Of a stretch of 37,418 bases of DNA, positions 1 through 13,276 are shown one piece after another (the first letter of the stretch is position 1; each line of letters begins with the position of its first letter). The DNA lies in contig NZ_JAHB01000008.1 in the NCBI RefSeq assembly GCF_000526955.1, positions 1 through 37,418 on the forward strand, in the 5' to 3' direction. Made by a program: the position numbers and the translations under genes. The notes below the pieces were generated by a model that made no database searches, was not told the origin of the DNA, and worked only from the letters and a program-made list of their open reading frames with translations. The stretch is from Mycoplasmopsis cricetuli ATCC 35279. GTDB taxonomy: Bacteria > Bacillota_I > Bacilli_A > Mycoplasmatales > Metamycoplasmataceae.

Positions 1-1452
<1,452 letters not shown>

Positions 1453-1464
1453 ATTTTGTCCTCT

Positions 1465-3864
1465 TTAAATAAATGTATTGCTATCACTTGCTTCTTGTGA
1501 AATTACAACTTTATATCCGTTCTTTTCTAATTGAGTAGCTAATTGTGAATCATTATTTGAAACTAGAATTTCAGTTTGTTCTTTTCCTCTAAATCCACTT
1601 TCAGATCAATTGAGTAAAATACTTAAATTAGCTAATCCTGAACTGTTAAGATTTATGTTATTTTTAATGAAAATTCTGATTTTTTTTGTTTCTGAACCAT
1701 TGCTAAATAAGATTTTGCTTCTTGGAGACTGAAATCCTTCTGTAGATAAAACATTAAAATTAGCATTATTTAGTTCATCAGCATCAACCTTTCAAACTTC
1801 ACTATCATTAAATAAAACAATTCGCTTTAATTTTCGGGATTTATTTGATGATTTTTGAGTGTCATTAAACACAAGTCCTCTTAAGGTTTTAAGTGAAGGA
1901 ACTCTTGATAAATCAATCCCAAGTGGATAGCTATTACCTCCCTCATTGTGATCCGGATTTAATCCTGGACCTAACGAACCTTGAAAAATTTTTTCATTAT
2001 TTCTTACATAATAAGCCATTCTTAAACCATCATTAATTCTTTTTAAATCAAAAGTACCATCAGGTCTTTTTAAGACATCACTTTCTTCAAAAGCTAAATT
2101 GTTAAAAGTAATTCTAGAGGCAACTTTAGAATTTTGTTGATACTCTCCAACATTGTAGTCAATAGTGTTAACTCAAGCTACATTTCGCAGAGCTAATGGA
2201 TTTAAGGCTCAATCATCACTAATTGAATTCATAGTTGTAAAAATTCCAATTTCATCAATTTTTTTATTTTCAAGTGCAATTAAAGCAGAAGTGTTTTTTG
2301 TTTCAAAAAAAAGTTCAAGTTGTGGCAATTTTTCAGGAAGCACTTCAAGAATATCTTTAAACTGCTGATTGGCATCCTTTTTTCCCATATTTAAAAAACG
2401 ATATGAAGTAATTTCTTTTTTATCATTATTAATATCTTCAATAAATTTTTTCAATTTATTAAATCCGTTTACATTAGCAAAATCTACTTCAACTACAATA
2501 CCATGATTGCGCTTTCCATTAATTGGAGTATCTTTTTTTAGTGAACTAATTGTAATTCCATCATCTTGAGTAATTCCATATGAATGATATTCAGATGTAA
2601 TGTTAGTTTTAGTTCATCCTTTATATGTTCCTTTAATTAAGTCTGGAGAATATCTTTTAAAATCTAAAGCATCGCTATCAAAACCAAAAACTCTTTTTTC
2701 AGAATTATCTCTTTGAATTGAAACAACTGTTCCATTGATAAGTGGGGAAAAACTATATGAATCAATTTCTCCATTTTCATTGATGTAAATGTTGTAATTA
2801 TCAGGTTCTAAAACAAAACCTTTTCCAAGTTGTGTTTCAACATTTGATGAAGTAACAGTAAATTTATCAAAATCAATATATGGCAAAGTGCGAGCAATTT
2901 TAATGCGTTCATCTTTAATTTCTTTTAGCTTAGGTCATTCTTTAATGCCTTCAGGTGTTAAATATTTTTTTATAATTTCATCTTTTCCATGAAGGATTAA
3001 CAAGCGAAACTTATCAAATACAACACCATTTCAATCACGGGAAGTTACATGATCTAAAAAATTTTTTAATTTTTCATCAGTAAACTCTTTGAATTTTTTA
3101 ATGTCTTCACGAAAAATATTTTCATGAGCAAGATTACCACCAAATATTCTCGCTTTAAATGCAGTAGTTGCACTTTTTTGGTTTGCTTTTCTAATTTTAT
3201 CAGTTACTGTAATTCCCTTTAATTTAGGTACAATTTGAGCAAGATAAGGAATTCGATTTACAATTTTATTTTCTATATCATAATTTGAAGAAATTCTTTG
3301 AGGAAGTTCTTCAGTTAAAACATCAACATCAATTCCATGAAATTTTATTTTTATGATATTTGTTTTAACTTTTTCAGTAGGTTTTGATTCATTTTTTTGG
3401 GTTTTTTTAGTTGGATTAGCTGATTTAGGTATTGGATTTGAAATTAATATTTTAGGTTTTTTAATTATAGGTTTGTTTTCTAAAGTAGGCTCTAAATTTT
3501 TGGACTGATCAGTTATAATAGATTGTTCAGGTGTTTTTTTAGAAATTAATTCAGAATCTTTTGTTTGATTAATTATAATAGGTTTTTCAACTTCAATTTG
3601 CTTTTTGGAAATAAGTTCAGATTCTTTTGGTTTTAGGTTTTTATCTGAATTGGAATTGACAGCATTAGTTAAATCCAAATTTTTTTCAAATTGTAAACCA
3701 ATTAAATTGTCTTTTAATAAACCAATTCTTTCAATTGAATTTTCACTATTAGTTGTTGCAATATAAATTAAAGAACCACTAAGAATAGAACTTGAAATAG
3801 CTGTAGATAAAATAAAAAGAACCTTTTTATTTTTACGACTAATTTTTTTAAAAAGCATTGTCAT
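1465..3864 (-). CDS. MIB-type immunoglobulin-binding/blocking virulence protein
   Basis: The frame encodes 799 residues, with TGA as Trp. ATG at 3864 is preferred over the in-frame ATG at 3858 because AAAGG lies seven bases upstream of it. A membrane-anchor segment spans about residues 16-37 with no lipobox Cys, followed by a Lys/Pro/Ser-rich linker to about 165. The folded part contains LPQRISSNYDIENKIVNRIP, GKGFVLEPDNYN, INGKRNHGIVVEVDF, and a late leucine-rich region (LGIDLSRVPSLKTLRGLVF). This layout fits the mycoplasma Ig-blocking family related to M. genitalium protein M. The known family binds the Fv region of immunoglobulins. Directly downstream is the DUF31 protease, the expected partner. 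An 18-base homopolymer lies 64-81 bases before the start. Assignment rests on architecture and gene order; I could not run a profile search. Confidence 0.82.
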
Positions 3865-3927
3865 TTTTTTTACCTTTTTAATTATTTTTCTGTATTATTT
3901 TTTCTATATTAAAATTTTACCCTTCTT

Positions 3928-3945
3928 AAAAAAAAAAAAAAAAAA
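3928..3945 (-). repeat. 18-base poly(A)/poly(T) tract upstream of MIB
   Basis: Eighteen A on the plus strand (T on the coding strand of MIB) lie 64 bases upstream of the MIB start. On the minus strand the tract is followed within about 20 bases by -10-like sequences (TAAAAT, TAATAT), so it occupies the -35/spacer position of the likely promoter. Homopolymers placed this way control phase variation of some mycoplasma surface genes; that role is an inference here. Confidence 0.6.
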
Positions 3946-4071
3946 GCATTTTTGGAAAAAAAATTTAAAAAAAATGTTTTTTTTAGTCCTGAAACCATGG
4001 ATTAAAAATATATTTTTACTTAATTTAATGAATTGTTGCTTAATTTTTTTATTTTTTAAAAGTTAATAAAA

Positions 4072-4103
4072 TAAAAAAACAAGTTCAATGAAAATGAACT
4101 TGT
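4072..4103 (-). terminator. Rho-independent terminator of the ABC exporter operon
   Basis: On the minus strand ACAAGTTC and GAACTTGT form an 8-bp stem (plus-strand arms 4079-4086 and 4096-4103) followed by a run of T. It lies just past the stop at 4128 and ends the two-gene exporter operon before the MIB promoter. Confidence 0.75.
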
Positions 4104-4127
4104 AATAGACAAATAATTTGAAATTAA

Positions 4128-5987
4128 TTATTCAAATTGGGAGAAATATAAATTATAGTAAAATCCTTTTTGAGATAACAGTTGCTCATGATTCCCAATT
4201 TCTATTATTTCTCCTTGATTGATAACTATTATTATATCAGCACTTTGAATTGTTGATAATCTGTGAGCGATAACAAATGAAGTTTTATTTGCAGTTAAGT
4301 GTCTAATTGATTTTTGCACAATAATTTCAGTTCTTGAATCAATATTTGAAGTTGCTTCATCTAAAATTAATAAATTTTTATCACTAAGAATTGCTCGAGT
4401 AAGTGAAATTAGTTGTTTTTCACCTTGAGATATATTATTGCCATTGTTTTCAATTACAGTGTCATATCCATTTGGCATAGTCATAATAAAGTGGTGAATG
4501 TTTGTAAGTTTTGCTGCTTCAATAATTTGTTTTTTAGTAATTTTATTATTACCTAAAGTTAGGTTATACATAATAGTTTCATTAAATAAAAATGAATCTT
4601 GAAGCACAACAGTCATATGTTCACGTAATTGACTAGTTTTGATATTTCTAAGTTCATTACCATCAATTAAAATTGAACCTTTATTGTAGTCATAAAATTT
4701 ACTTAATAAGTTAATAATAGTAGTTTTGCCAGCACCAGTTGGACCAACAAAAGCAACAACTTGTCCAGGATTTACTTTAAAAGAAGCATTTTTAAGTTGG
4801 TAATTTTGTTGTTTTTCAGAGTATTTAAAATACACATTCTTGAATTCAACTAATCCTTTAATTTCTTTTATAAAAATATTTTCAGGTTCTCTTGGTTTGA
4901 ATTCAAGCTCTGATAACTTAAATACCCGATTAGAAGCTGCAGTTCCAACCTGAATGGCAAAAGCGGTATTTAAAATGTTTTGAAATGGACCTACATAACT
5001 TCAATTTAGTGAAACATATGTAACCACAAAACCAGCAGAAGCGGTTCCATCAGAATTTGAAGCAAAACCAGGAATTCCATATAATGGAATTTTTTTTATT
5101 AAAAATAAAGCTGCAAATCCAGAGATAATTAAAATTAAAATATTTGAAACTAGTTGAAATCAAACATCAAAACTTCTTGATGAAATATCACCTTTAAAAG
5201 CAATATTTCTAATTTCTTTGGTAATTTGTTTTAAATTATTAAACATAAATTCATTTTTTTCAAAAGAATGAGTTACTTTTGTATTAGTCAAAGCTTCTTC
5301 AACATAAGCATTTAATTTTCCAAATGCATTAGTTGTTGCTACAAAGTACTTTTGTGACTTAACTATTACAATAAAAGAAGAGAAAAAAAGCACAAATGAA
5401 ATAGGTATGACAATTAATGTTAAAATTGAGGAAATTAACATCATAGCTAAAATACTAAAAAAGATACTTCATAAACTTGTAAAGAGTTGTGTTGTTACTT
5501 GAAATAAAGTATCACTAAAACTATTTATGTCATTGATAATAATTGAAATTAAATTTCCTGTTTTTTGCTTATCATAATATTTAATTGGAGTTTTGAATAG
5601 TTTGTCCATAATTTGAGAACGTAATTGAGTCCCCAGTCCATAAGAAATTTTGACATATAAATAATTTTCAATGTAGCAAAAAATCCCATAAAAAAGAAAA
5701 CAAAAAACCATTAAAAGTAAATATAGAATAAATTCAATAGTTGGAAATTGATCAATTGAAATATGATTTTCACGAACAAATGGTTCAAAAAACTTCTGCA
5801 CTATAATTCCTATTAAAAGACTTCCAAGAACATAGCAAAATGCGCTTATAAAAGCAAATAAATTAGCAATTATTAAACCTCTTTTTTGAACTTTTAAATA
5901 TTTAAAAATAATTTTAGTAGTTTTTCACATTGAAAATGATTTATCATAATATTTATCAACAGTATTGTTATTTTTTTTAACTTTCAT
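4128..5987 (-). CDS. ABC exporter half-transporter, permease fused to ATPase (MdlB/YheH-like)
   Basis: The frame encodes 619 residues: an N-terminal six-helix exporter membrane domain (about 30-340) and a C-terminal ATPase. Walker A is GPTGAGKTT at 415-423, the signature is the variant ISQGEKQ at 519-525, Walker B is LLILDEATSNID with Glu544, and the H-loop is VIAHRLST with His575. The signature departs from LSGGQ, whereas Walker B and the switch His are canonical. The neighbouring subunit has the reverse pattern, so the pair should be a heterodimer with one consensus and one degenerate ATP site, as in LmrCD or TM287/288. Start ATG at 5987 has AAGGA 11 bases upstream; the gene follows its partner by 16 bases. 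The substrate (drug, lipid or peptide) cannot be read from sequence. Confidence 0.88.
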
Positions 5988-6003
5988 ACTACAAAATTTC
6001 CTT

Positions 6004-7782
6004 TTAATTATTATTTAACTGATTTAAATAAACTTGATTATATCAGTCACAATTTTTAGTTAAAAATTCATGATCACCTTTTCCAATTATTTTTCCTTCA
6101 CTTAAAACTATAATTTCATTTGCATGTTTAATTGAATTAATTTTTTGTGAAATAATAATAGTGGTACAGTTATAATTTTTTTTAATATTTTCAATTAAAT
6201 TTTTAGTTGTAATGTTATCTAATGCACTTGTTGAATCATCTAAAATTAAAATCTTGGGATTTAAAAGCAAAGTGCGAGCAATTGATAAACGTTGTTTTTG
6301 CCCTCCTGAAAGATTTTTACCTCTTTGAGTAATTTTATGATTAAGTTTATCTGGGAATTGATAAACAAAATCATAAGCACATGCAGTTTTTAAAGCAATT
6401 TCAATATCTTTTTCAGAAGCATTATCATTAGCAAAAAGTAAATTTTCTTTAATTGTTCCAGAATAAAGTAATGCTTCTTGGTAAACAATACCAACTTTAG
6501 CATGTAAATTTTTTGTGTTAATTTTATCAATTAAAAAATTACCTATTTTAATTGTGCCTTCTTGCAGTTGCATATTTCGAACAATTAAGTTTGCAATTGT
6601 ACTTTTTCCAGAACCTGTTGGTCCAATAATTCCTAAGGTATTTAAATTAGGAATAAAAAAATTTATATTTTGAATTGAATTTTCTTGAGCTGTTTTAAAA
6701 TATTTAAAGTTAACATTTTCAAATGATATTGAAAAATCATTATCTAAGTTAATACCATTTTCAACAAATAAATTAATATATTCTTTTTCATATACTTCAA
6801 TATAACGCTTAGCTGAAACTTTAGCTTTAGTCATTGTTCCGATAAATTGAGCAAAAATAATAATTCCATAAGAAATTATTACTTCAAATTCTACAAAAAC
6901 ATTAATTTTTGCAATAAGTTGAGGATCTTGAGTAATTAATAGTTGTTTGTATCCTATTCAATAAATTAAAATAATTAACAAATTAATTAATGTGAAAAAA
7001 GCTGGATTTCCAATTGAAAAAAATTTTCATGTTTTACTTTCAACTTTATATCATTTTTGATTTGAAATATCAAATTTTTCTTTCTGTTTAAGTTGCATGT
7101 TATAAACTTTAATATCTCTAGCTCCAATAATTGTTTCTGTTACATTTTTTGTAATTAAATCTAAGTTAGTTTTATTTTTTCTAATTAAAACACTAGTTTT
7201 TAAAAAAATAAAAACTAAAATAGCTACATTAAGTGGAATGATAACAATAACAGTAAAAGAAAGTTGCACATCAGAAATTAAAGAAAAAATCATTCCAATT
7301 ATAATAAACAAAGGCGCTTTAATTAAAGCGCTTGAAGCACTAATTAAAAAATCTCAATATTGAGCAATATCATTTGAAATGCGGTTAATTAAACTTTCCT
7401 TAGTTAAATCTGAAATATCTTGTAGGCTTAATTTTTGATATTTTTTAAATAGTAAATTACGATAAAACATTGATGATTGTTCACCAGCTCAAGTTGTTAC
7501 AATTGTTGAAATAATATTTGATATTACAGCAAGTAAAATAATCACAAGCGAAATTCAAACTAAATCAATTAGTAATTTATTTTGATCATTGTTTTGTAAA
7601 ACTATTCACTTATCAAAAAGAATAATTTGATTAATTTGATTAGATTTTGTTAAAAGAGGTAAAAATTGTGAAAGTAATATTGGAATAAACATAGTTGCAG
7701 TAATATTGATCAAAATTACAAAAATTCCAAATAAAAAAAGATTTTTTATTTTTCAAGGAAGCATTCAAAACATTTTTCACAT
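6004..7782 (-). CDS. ABC exporter half-transporter with degenerate ATP site (MdlA/YheI-like)
   Basis: The frame encodes 592 residues, starting at ATG 7782 behind a clear AAAAGGAG. An exporter membrane domain comes first, then the ATPase: Walker A GPTGSGKST at 387-395, signature LSGGQKQR from 491, Walker B ILILDDSTSALD where the catalytic Glu is Asp516, and an H-loop reading IIISQKINS with Gln546 in place of His. Asp and Gln at these two places mark the non-hydrolysing site of heterodimeric exporters. Its intact LSGGQ would complete the active site of the partner gene downstream. First gene of a two-gene operon. TGA codons, including the second codon, read as Trp. Substrate unknown. Confidence 0.88.
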
Positions 7783-8126
7783 ATTTACTCCTTTTATTTT
7801 AATATATTAAATATATCAAAAAAAGCGATTTTTTATCTTTTTTACAAAATTAATAAATTAATTACATGTTTTAAAACTAATAAATATTAGTTTAAAAACT
7901 TTTAATTTAGCTTTATTTTATTTAAAAAATTGTGTTATTTTTTAATTGTTTTACTATAATTGTAAGGTAGTAAAAATTATCATTAAATTTATTTTTAATA
8001 AATTTTTATATTTTACAATATTTAACTTTAAATTTATTATTTTAAAATAAAATGATGAAATTTTTGACACTATTTTGTTTGTTTTTTACTAGAATATAAC
8101 ATAGAAAGGAAAACACGTAAATAAAT
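7783..8126. promoter_or_regulatory. Divergent intergenic region between ABC exporter and pot operons
   Basis: This 344-base spacer has no gene I can support. It should hold both divergent promoters. For the plus strand, TATAAT at 7955-7960 and TTGACA at 8064-8069 followed by TAGAAT/TATAAC near 8090-8100 are candidates. The second set is nearer the gene, but its spacers (20 or 25 bases) are longer than ideal. The minus-strand promoter is not distinct; several TATATT/TTAAAAT strings occur at 7790-7815. Confidence 0.4.
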
Positions 8127-9527
8127 ATGAATTCAAGCAATTTAAATAATGAAGTAAAAAATAGAATGCGCTCTAAAAGTGAAAATATTGTTGAATTAAT
8201 TGAGGTTGTTAAAGAATATAATGACAAAACAGTTTTAAGAGAAGTAAATTTAAATATCAAAAAAGGAGAATTTGTGACTCTTCTTGGTCCAAGTGGAAGT
8301 GGAAAAACAACCATTTTACGATTACTTGGAGGTTTTGAGTGAGCAACTAGGGGAGAAATTAAATTTAATGGATTAGATATTAAAGATTTACCACCACACA
8401 AAAGAAATCTTTCAACTATTTTTCAAGATTATGCTTTATTTCCAAATCTAAATGTTCAAGGAAATATTGAATTTGGACTTAAATTAAAACGAATTAAAAA
8501 AGAAATTATAAATTCAAAACATATTGAGTTGCTTAAAGAAAGAACAAAAAAGTGAACTAAAAAAGCTGAAGAAAAAATGATTGAGCTTGATAAGTTGCAA
8601 GAGCAATATCAAAAAGAGCTTCAAACATTAAAACCAAATACTAGACAGTATAAAAAACGTCAAGATTGACTTGATGAATCTGATTTTGCTTATTCATATT
8701 GAGAAAGTTTTGTTCAACAAAAGACAATTGATTTTGAAAATCGTTATTTTAAGCGTAAAATGACACGACAAGAACTTGATGAAAAAATTAATAAAATTAT
8801 TGAAGTTGTTGGATTGAAAGGAAATGAATTCAAATCAGTTTCTCAACTTTCAGGAGGACAAAAACAAAGAGTTGCTCTTGCTCGTTCACTTGTTGTTGAG
8901 CCTGAGATATTACTTTTAGATGAACCTCTTTCTGCATTAGATGCTAAAATTCGAAAAAAAATGCAAGTGTTACTTCGTGATATTCAAAAAGAACTTGGAA
9001 TTACATTTATTTTTGTTACTCATGATCAAGATGAGGCTCTTGAACTTTCAGATCGAGTAGCAGTTATGCGAGATGGTAAAATTGAACAATATGATACACC
9101 AAAAATGATTTATGATTACCCTGTGAATATTTGAGTTGCAAAATTTATTGGAGAATCTAATATTTTTGATGCAAAATTTGTCGGTGAAGATAAAGTTCAA
9201 ATTTTAAATAAAGTTTTTAAAACAATTCATAAAAATAAAGATTTTGAAAAAGATTCTCAGCTTGATGCACTAATTAGACCTGAAGATATTAATATGGTAA
9301 GAGAAACTAAAAATCCAAAAGATAAAATCATTGGAAAAGTAGTGGAAATTACTTATCGAGGAAGTTATTATAACATTGTTGTGGAAACTAAAGATAAGCA
9401 TAAATTTTATGTAGAAACTTCAGAAAAATTTGAAGAAGGTGAAAAAGTTTATTTAAGTTGAACAATTGATTCAATTCATTTAATGGCAAAAGATTTAAAG
9501 TGAGATTACAAAAAAAATGTTTTTTAA
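8127..9527 (+). CDS. potA: Spermidine/putrescine import ATP-binding protein PotA
   Basis: The 466-residue ATPase has Walker [10 protein letters not shown] (from 54), Q-loop FQDYALFPN, signature LSGGQKQR (from 241), Walker [13 protein letters not shown] (Asp265/Glu266) and H-loop FVTHDQDEA (His299). It energises the polyamine importer together with PotB and PotC. Between the Q-loop and the signature lies a charged helical insertion of roughly 80-100 residues, so the protein is about 100 residues longer than typical PotA. A C-terminal TOBE-like regulatory region follows (RPEDINMV). ATG at 8127 lies 16 bases after AAGGA, a long spacing; an in-frame ATG at 8166 is the alternative. First gene of potABCD; it overlaps potB by 11 bases. 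Polyamine specificity is inferred from the full potABCD set. Confidence 0.92.
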
Positions 9528-10356
9528 TATAAAAAATAAATTAAATTTAAGTAAAAAAACCTTTTTCTTAATTCCATATTTAATTATTGCCATATTTTTA
9601 ATTGTTTTACCAGTTATTTTAATTTTTATTAAGTCATTATTATCAAATGGTGAAGATTTTGATAATTGAGATTTAGTTAAAGATTTTCACACTTGAAGAA
9701 TTATTTGACGAAGTGTAATTGTTGGAATTTTTGCTTCAATTATTTGTTTAATTATTGGATTGCCATATGCTTATTTTATTTCAACAAGCAAATCTAAATT
9801 ATTTCGCACTTATTCATTGAGTTTAGTTGTTTCACCATTGGCTATTTTCACTATTTCAAGAATTTATTCACTTAGAAGTTTATTTCAATTTATTTTTCAA
9901 TCAAATATTAATTCACTTAATTCAGTTTGATTTATTGTTGTAGGTCTTGTTTATTTGAATTTACCACTTATGATTATGCCTCTTTATAGTGTATTTCGTG
10001 ATATGCCTAAAAATATTGTTGAAGCAAGTAGTGATTTAGGTAATAATGCACTTAAAACTTTTTTTAGAGTTATTATTCCATATGGCACTAAAGCTATTTT
10101 AAGTGGGGTTGCTTTAATTTTTCTTGCAAGCGCAACTACATTTGTTGTTTCACAAAAGTTGCTACCAAATCCTTCACAGCATCAATTAATTGGAAATATT
10201 ATCAATGATAAAATTAATCCAGGAAATCCATATAATCTTTCTTCTGGATCTGCTTTAGTTATTGTTGTTAGTGCTATTTTTATTTCAATTTATGCCTTTG
10301 CTTTGATTGTTCCAAAAATTATTTTTTATTTCAAAAAAGGAGCACACTATGAGTAA
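9517..10356 (+). CDS. potB: Spermidine/putrescine permease PotB
   Basis: The 279-residue multi-helix membrane protein begins [11 protein letters not shown] and carries the binding-protein-dependent permease EAA loop (EASSDLGNNALKTFFRVIIP) that docks on the ATPase. ATG 9517 lies inside the end of potA in another frame, so translation is probably coupled. An AAAAAGGAG inside its 3' end serves as ribosome site for potC, which starts at 10349, 8 bases before the potB stop ends. B rather than C is assigned by gene order. Confidence 0.9.
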
Positions 10357-11143
10357 ATTGATTAATTTTATTAAAAATAGTTACATTTATATAATTTTAT
10401 TTTTAGTATATATCCCACTTGTAACTGGGGTGGTTTTTAGTTTTAATCGCACAACTAAAGGACAATATAATTCAGTATGATCAGGTTTTACTTTTAAATC
10501 ATGACAAACTTTATTTGATGAACGAAGAGATGCGGCTTTAATTAATACTATATTAATTGCCATTTTAGTGAGCTTTTTAGTTGTAATTTTGTCAATTATG
10601 ACTGCTTATGCTCTATATCGTCAACACAATAAAATTGTTCGTGGTGTTGTATCAACCACTTCAAATATCCCATTAGTTAATCCAGATAATATCACCGCTC
10701 TTGGATTGGTTTTAGTTTTTGGATTGTTTTTTGGAATTTTTGCAGTTGATAAAGAGGGGCTTTATCGAGTAATTATTGGTCATACTGTGATGATTTTACC
10801 TTATGGACTTTCTCTTGCAATTCCACGAAGTGAAAAGTTTAACAATAATTTATTTGAAGCAGCTCAAGATTTAGGCTATAACAAATTTTTTGCATGAATG
10901 AAAACTTATTTTGTATATATGATTCCATCAATTATAATGATTGTTTTAGTATCAACAGTGCTAAGTTTTGATGATTATATTATCACTCATGTTACTTCAA
11001 ATGCATCAACTTTAGGAACTAAAATTTATGAAGGTGAATTTAAACCTTGAGGATTAGTACTTGGATCAATTATTTTGTTTTTTGTTATAGTAGGAAATAT
11101 CATTTATATTTTTTATAAATCTAATTCAAGGAGAATTGCATAA
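10349..11143 (+). CDS. potC: Spermidine/putrescine permease PotC
   Basis: The 264-residue membrane protein has about six predicted helices and the EAA loop EAAQDLGYNKFFAWMKTYF. ATG at 10349 follows AAAAAAGGAG in the end of potB. TGA codons read as Trp. It pairs with PotB to form the membrane channel and ends in TAATG shared with potD. Confidence 0.9.
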
Positions 11144-13197
11144 TGAAATTGGCCAAAAAATTGTTAACAATTACTGGATTGTTATTAGGTTTTATTGGAA
11201 TTGGTGCAATTGTTGTAGCAAAAAATCATTATCAATTCAAGCCAAGTTTTTTAAATTATAAATCTTATATGTCAAAATCAAATATTAAAGGTATTTCTGA
11301 CACTTATGAGTATAAAGAGTTTGATTCAATTCAAGAATTTACACGTGCTTTAACAGACAATAAAACTATTGCAGGAATTGGAAGTGATTTTCAAATTGTT
11401 GAACTGATTAAAAATAATTTATTATCTAAAATTGATTATTCATTTTTATTTGAAGATGAAACATTGAAAAATAATAAATTAAAAACAGCAAAATATTTAC
11501 AGATGCTTTTTCCTAAACAATTATGAGATCATTTAACTCAATATGATGAATTTTTAAAATATGATTCAAAAGGACAAGAAGTTAATTTACATTTATGAGA
11601 ATATTATTTACCTTATTTTATGCAAGATGTAGTTTTTGCTTATAACAAAAAGAAAAATAAAGTTAAGTCTGAAAATAGTCTTGAAAATGGATTAATTAAT
11701 TTTGAAAAATATTATCCAAAATATAAAAATAATCTTTATGAAACAATTTCAATTTTAAAAATTTTAGCTAAAAATGGTTTCAATAATTTTAACATTACTG
11801 ATGCTATTAGAGATAATATGGTTTATGGATCAACTTATTGAAATGTTCCTGAAGAAGATGGTGATGCTCGTGAAAATTTACATTCTGGGGCTGTCACTGA
11901 TGAGACATATGCTACATTAATTGATTCATTTGTTGACTTAATTGAACAAGGGACTGGCAAAAAAATAAGTGATCCATCAATTCATTTAATTGCAGATGGT
12001 TTAAAAATTGTTGAAAATGTAGTTCATCCTTTGTCTAAAACAAATGTTGCTATTATGTATAATGGAGATGCTTTGGATGCATATTATGCAAGTGATAATG
12101 TTGATGATGAAAATGTTGAAGATGGAATGATTGGAATTGTTCGTAGTAATAGTAATTTACTTTTAACTGATGGATTTGTAATTTCTGCAAAATCAACAGA
12201 ATTTAAAACAAAAGAAATTTTATCAGTAGTTAAAAAAAATATTTTTCAATCATTAATAAAAGATTTTAAGAATATTCAAAAAGTGGAAAATGAAAATGTT
12301 AAATTAAATTTAGACAAAGATCAAATTAAAAATTTAGCAATCGAAAAATCTATCAATTATACTTGGAGAGAACTTCAAAAAATTTATTTTAAAAATTTGC
12401 TAAATCAAAATTTTGACTCAGAATTTGATAGTATTGCTCAATTTATTGACCTATCAAGAATGGAAAATCGAAAAAAATTTTTAAATTATTACAATTCACT
12501 TAATGATATAGAAATTAATAATAATTTTAAAATAAATCCTTATCCTACATATGTTTATCAGTATCTTGAAAAATACAATTTAAAATTAAATAATATTAGT
12601 AATAAAATTTTTGAAATTATTCAAAATAAAAAAACAATTTTAAGTAAGTTAATTAAACAATTAAATGAAAAAAATAAAAAACTAAACAAAGAAGAAAATG
12701 ATATTTTAAATAAATTGATTTTAGAGTTAAATGAATTAATTGAAGAGTATTTTAAAAATAATAATATTCTTGAAAAAGATAATTTAATCTTTCAAATTTT
12801 GGCTGCTGATTTTAAAACATGAACTCAAAAAGAATATTTTTATTTTTCAGATGTTATAAATTCTTCAAATACAATTGCTAATTATTTAAAGAATTTTATT
12901 GCTAAAAAAATCGCCATTGTTAATATTGATGCAGATGAATTAACAGAAGAAATTTCAATTAACTGAAAAAATTTAGAAAATTTTAGTTTTATCAGTTATA
13001 CCCCAACAGCAGTTACAGATTACATTTTTATTAAAAGAAATTATTTTAATGATCTTTTTAATGATAATGATTTAATTGCAATTGATATTTATGATATTTT
13101 TTCAAAAAAAGAAATTAAAAGAGTTTCAATTTTACCAATTAGTCAAAGACTAAGTTCATTAGTGGAAAAATATTATTATCGCAAAACAAGATCTTAA
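11143..13197 (+). CDS. potD: PotD-like polyamine-binding protein, membrane-anchored and unusually long
   Basis: The frame encodes 684 residues, about twice a typical PotD. The N-terminus (MKLAKKLLTITGLLLGFIGI) is a membrane anchor without a lipobox Cys, which would hold the binding domain on the outer face. A PotD-like core is visible in ITDAIRDNMVYGSTYW and in NVAIMYNGDALDAYYASDN, the family's NGDA region. About 200 residues that follow the NLLLTDGFVIS segment are Lys/Asn-rich and helical (for example NDILNKLILELNELIEEY) with no recognised domain, before a final segment resembling the PotD C-lobe (FSFISYTPTAVTD). The start overlaps the potC stop as TAATG with AAGGAG ahead, so it belongs to the same operon. 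The call relies largely on operon position. Confidence 0.8.
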
Positions 13198-13230
13198 AAG
13201 TTAATTTATAAAAATTTACTAAATATTTTA

Positions 13231-13236
13231 TATAAT
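13231..13236 (+). promoter_or_regulatory. Likely -10 box of the efp promoter
   Basis: A perfect TATAAT lies 41 bases before the efp ATG, in the 79-base gap after potD. No convincing -35 is present, as is usual in mollicutes. Confidence 0.5.
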
Positions 13237-13276
13237 AAAAACAATTAAATTTTAAACACATGTAAAAGGATTTGCT

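Noticed and set aside
7783..8126. Origin of replication in the divergent spacer
   Set aside because: AT-rich, but no DnaA-box cluster and no dnaA or dnaN nearby.
8042..8401. 119-residue minus-strand open frame opposite potA
   Set aside because: It lies opposite the Walker A region of potA and has no ribosome site or recognisable motif.
11143..13197. PotD-like gene as two fused genes
   Set aside because: One continuous frame with TGA as Trp, one start and no internal ribosome site; kept as a single long protein.
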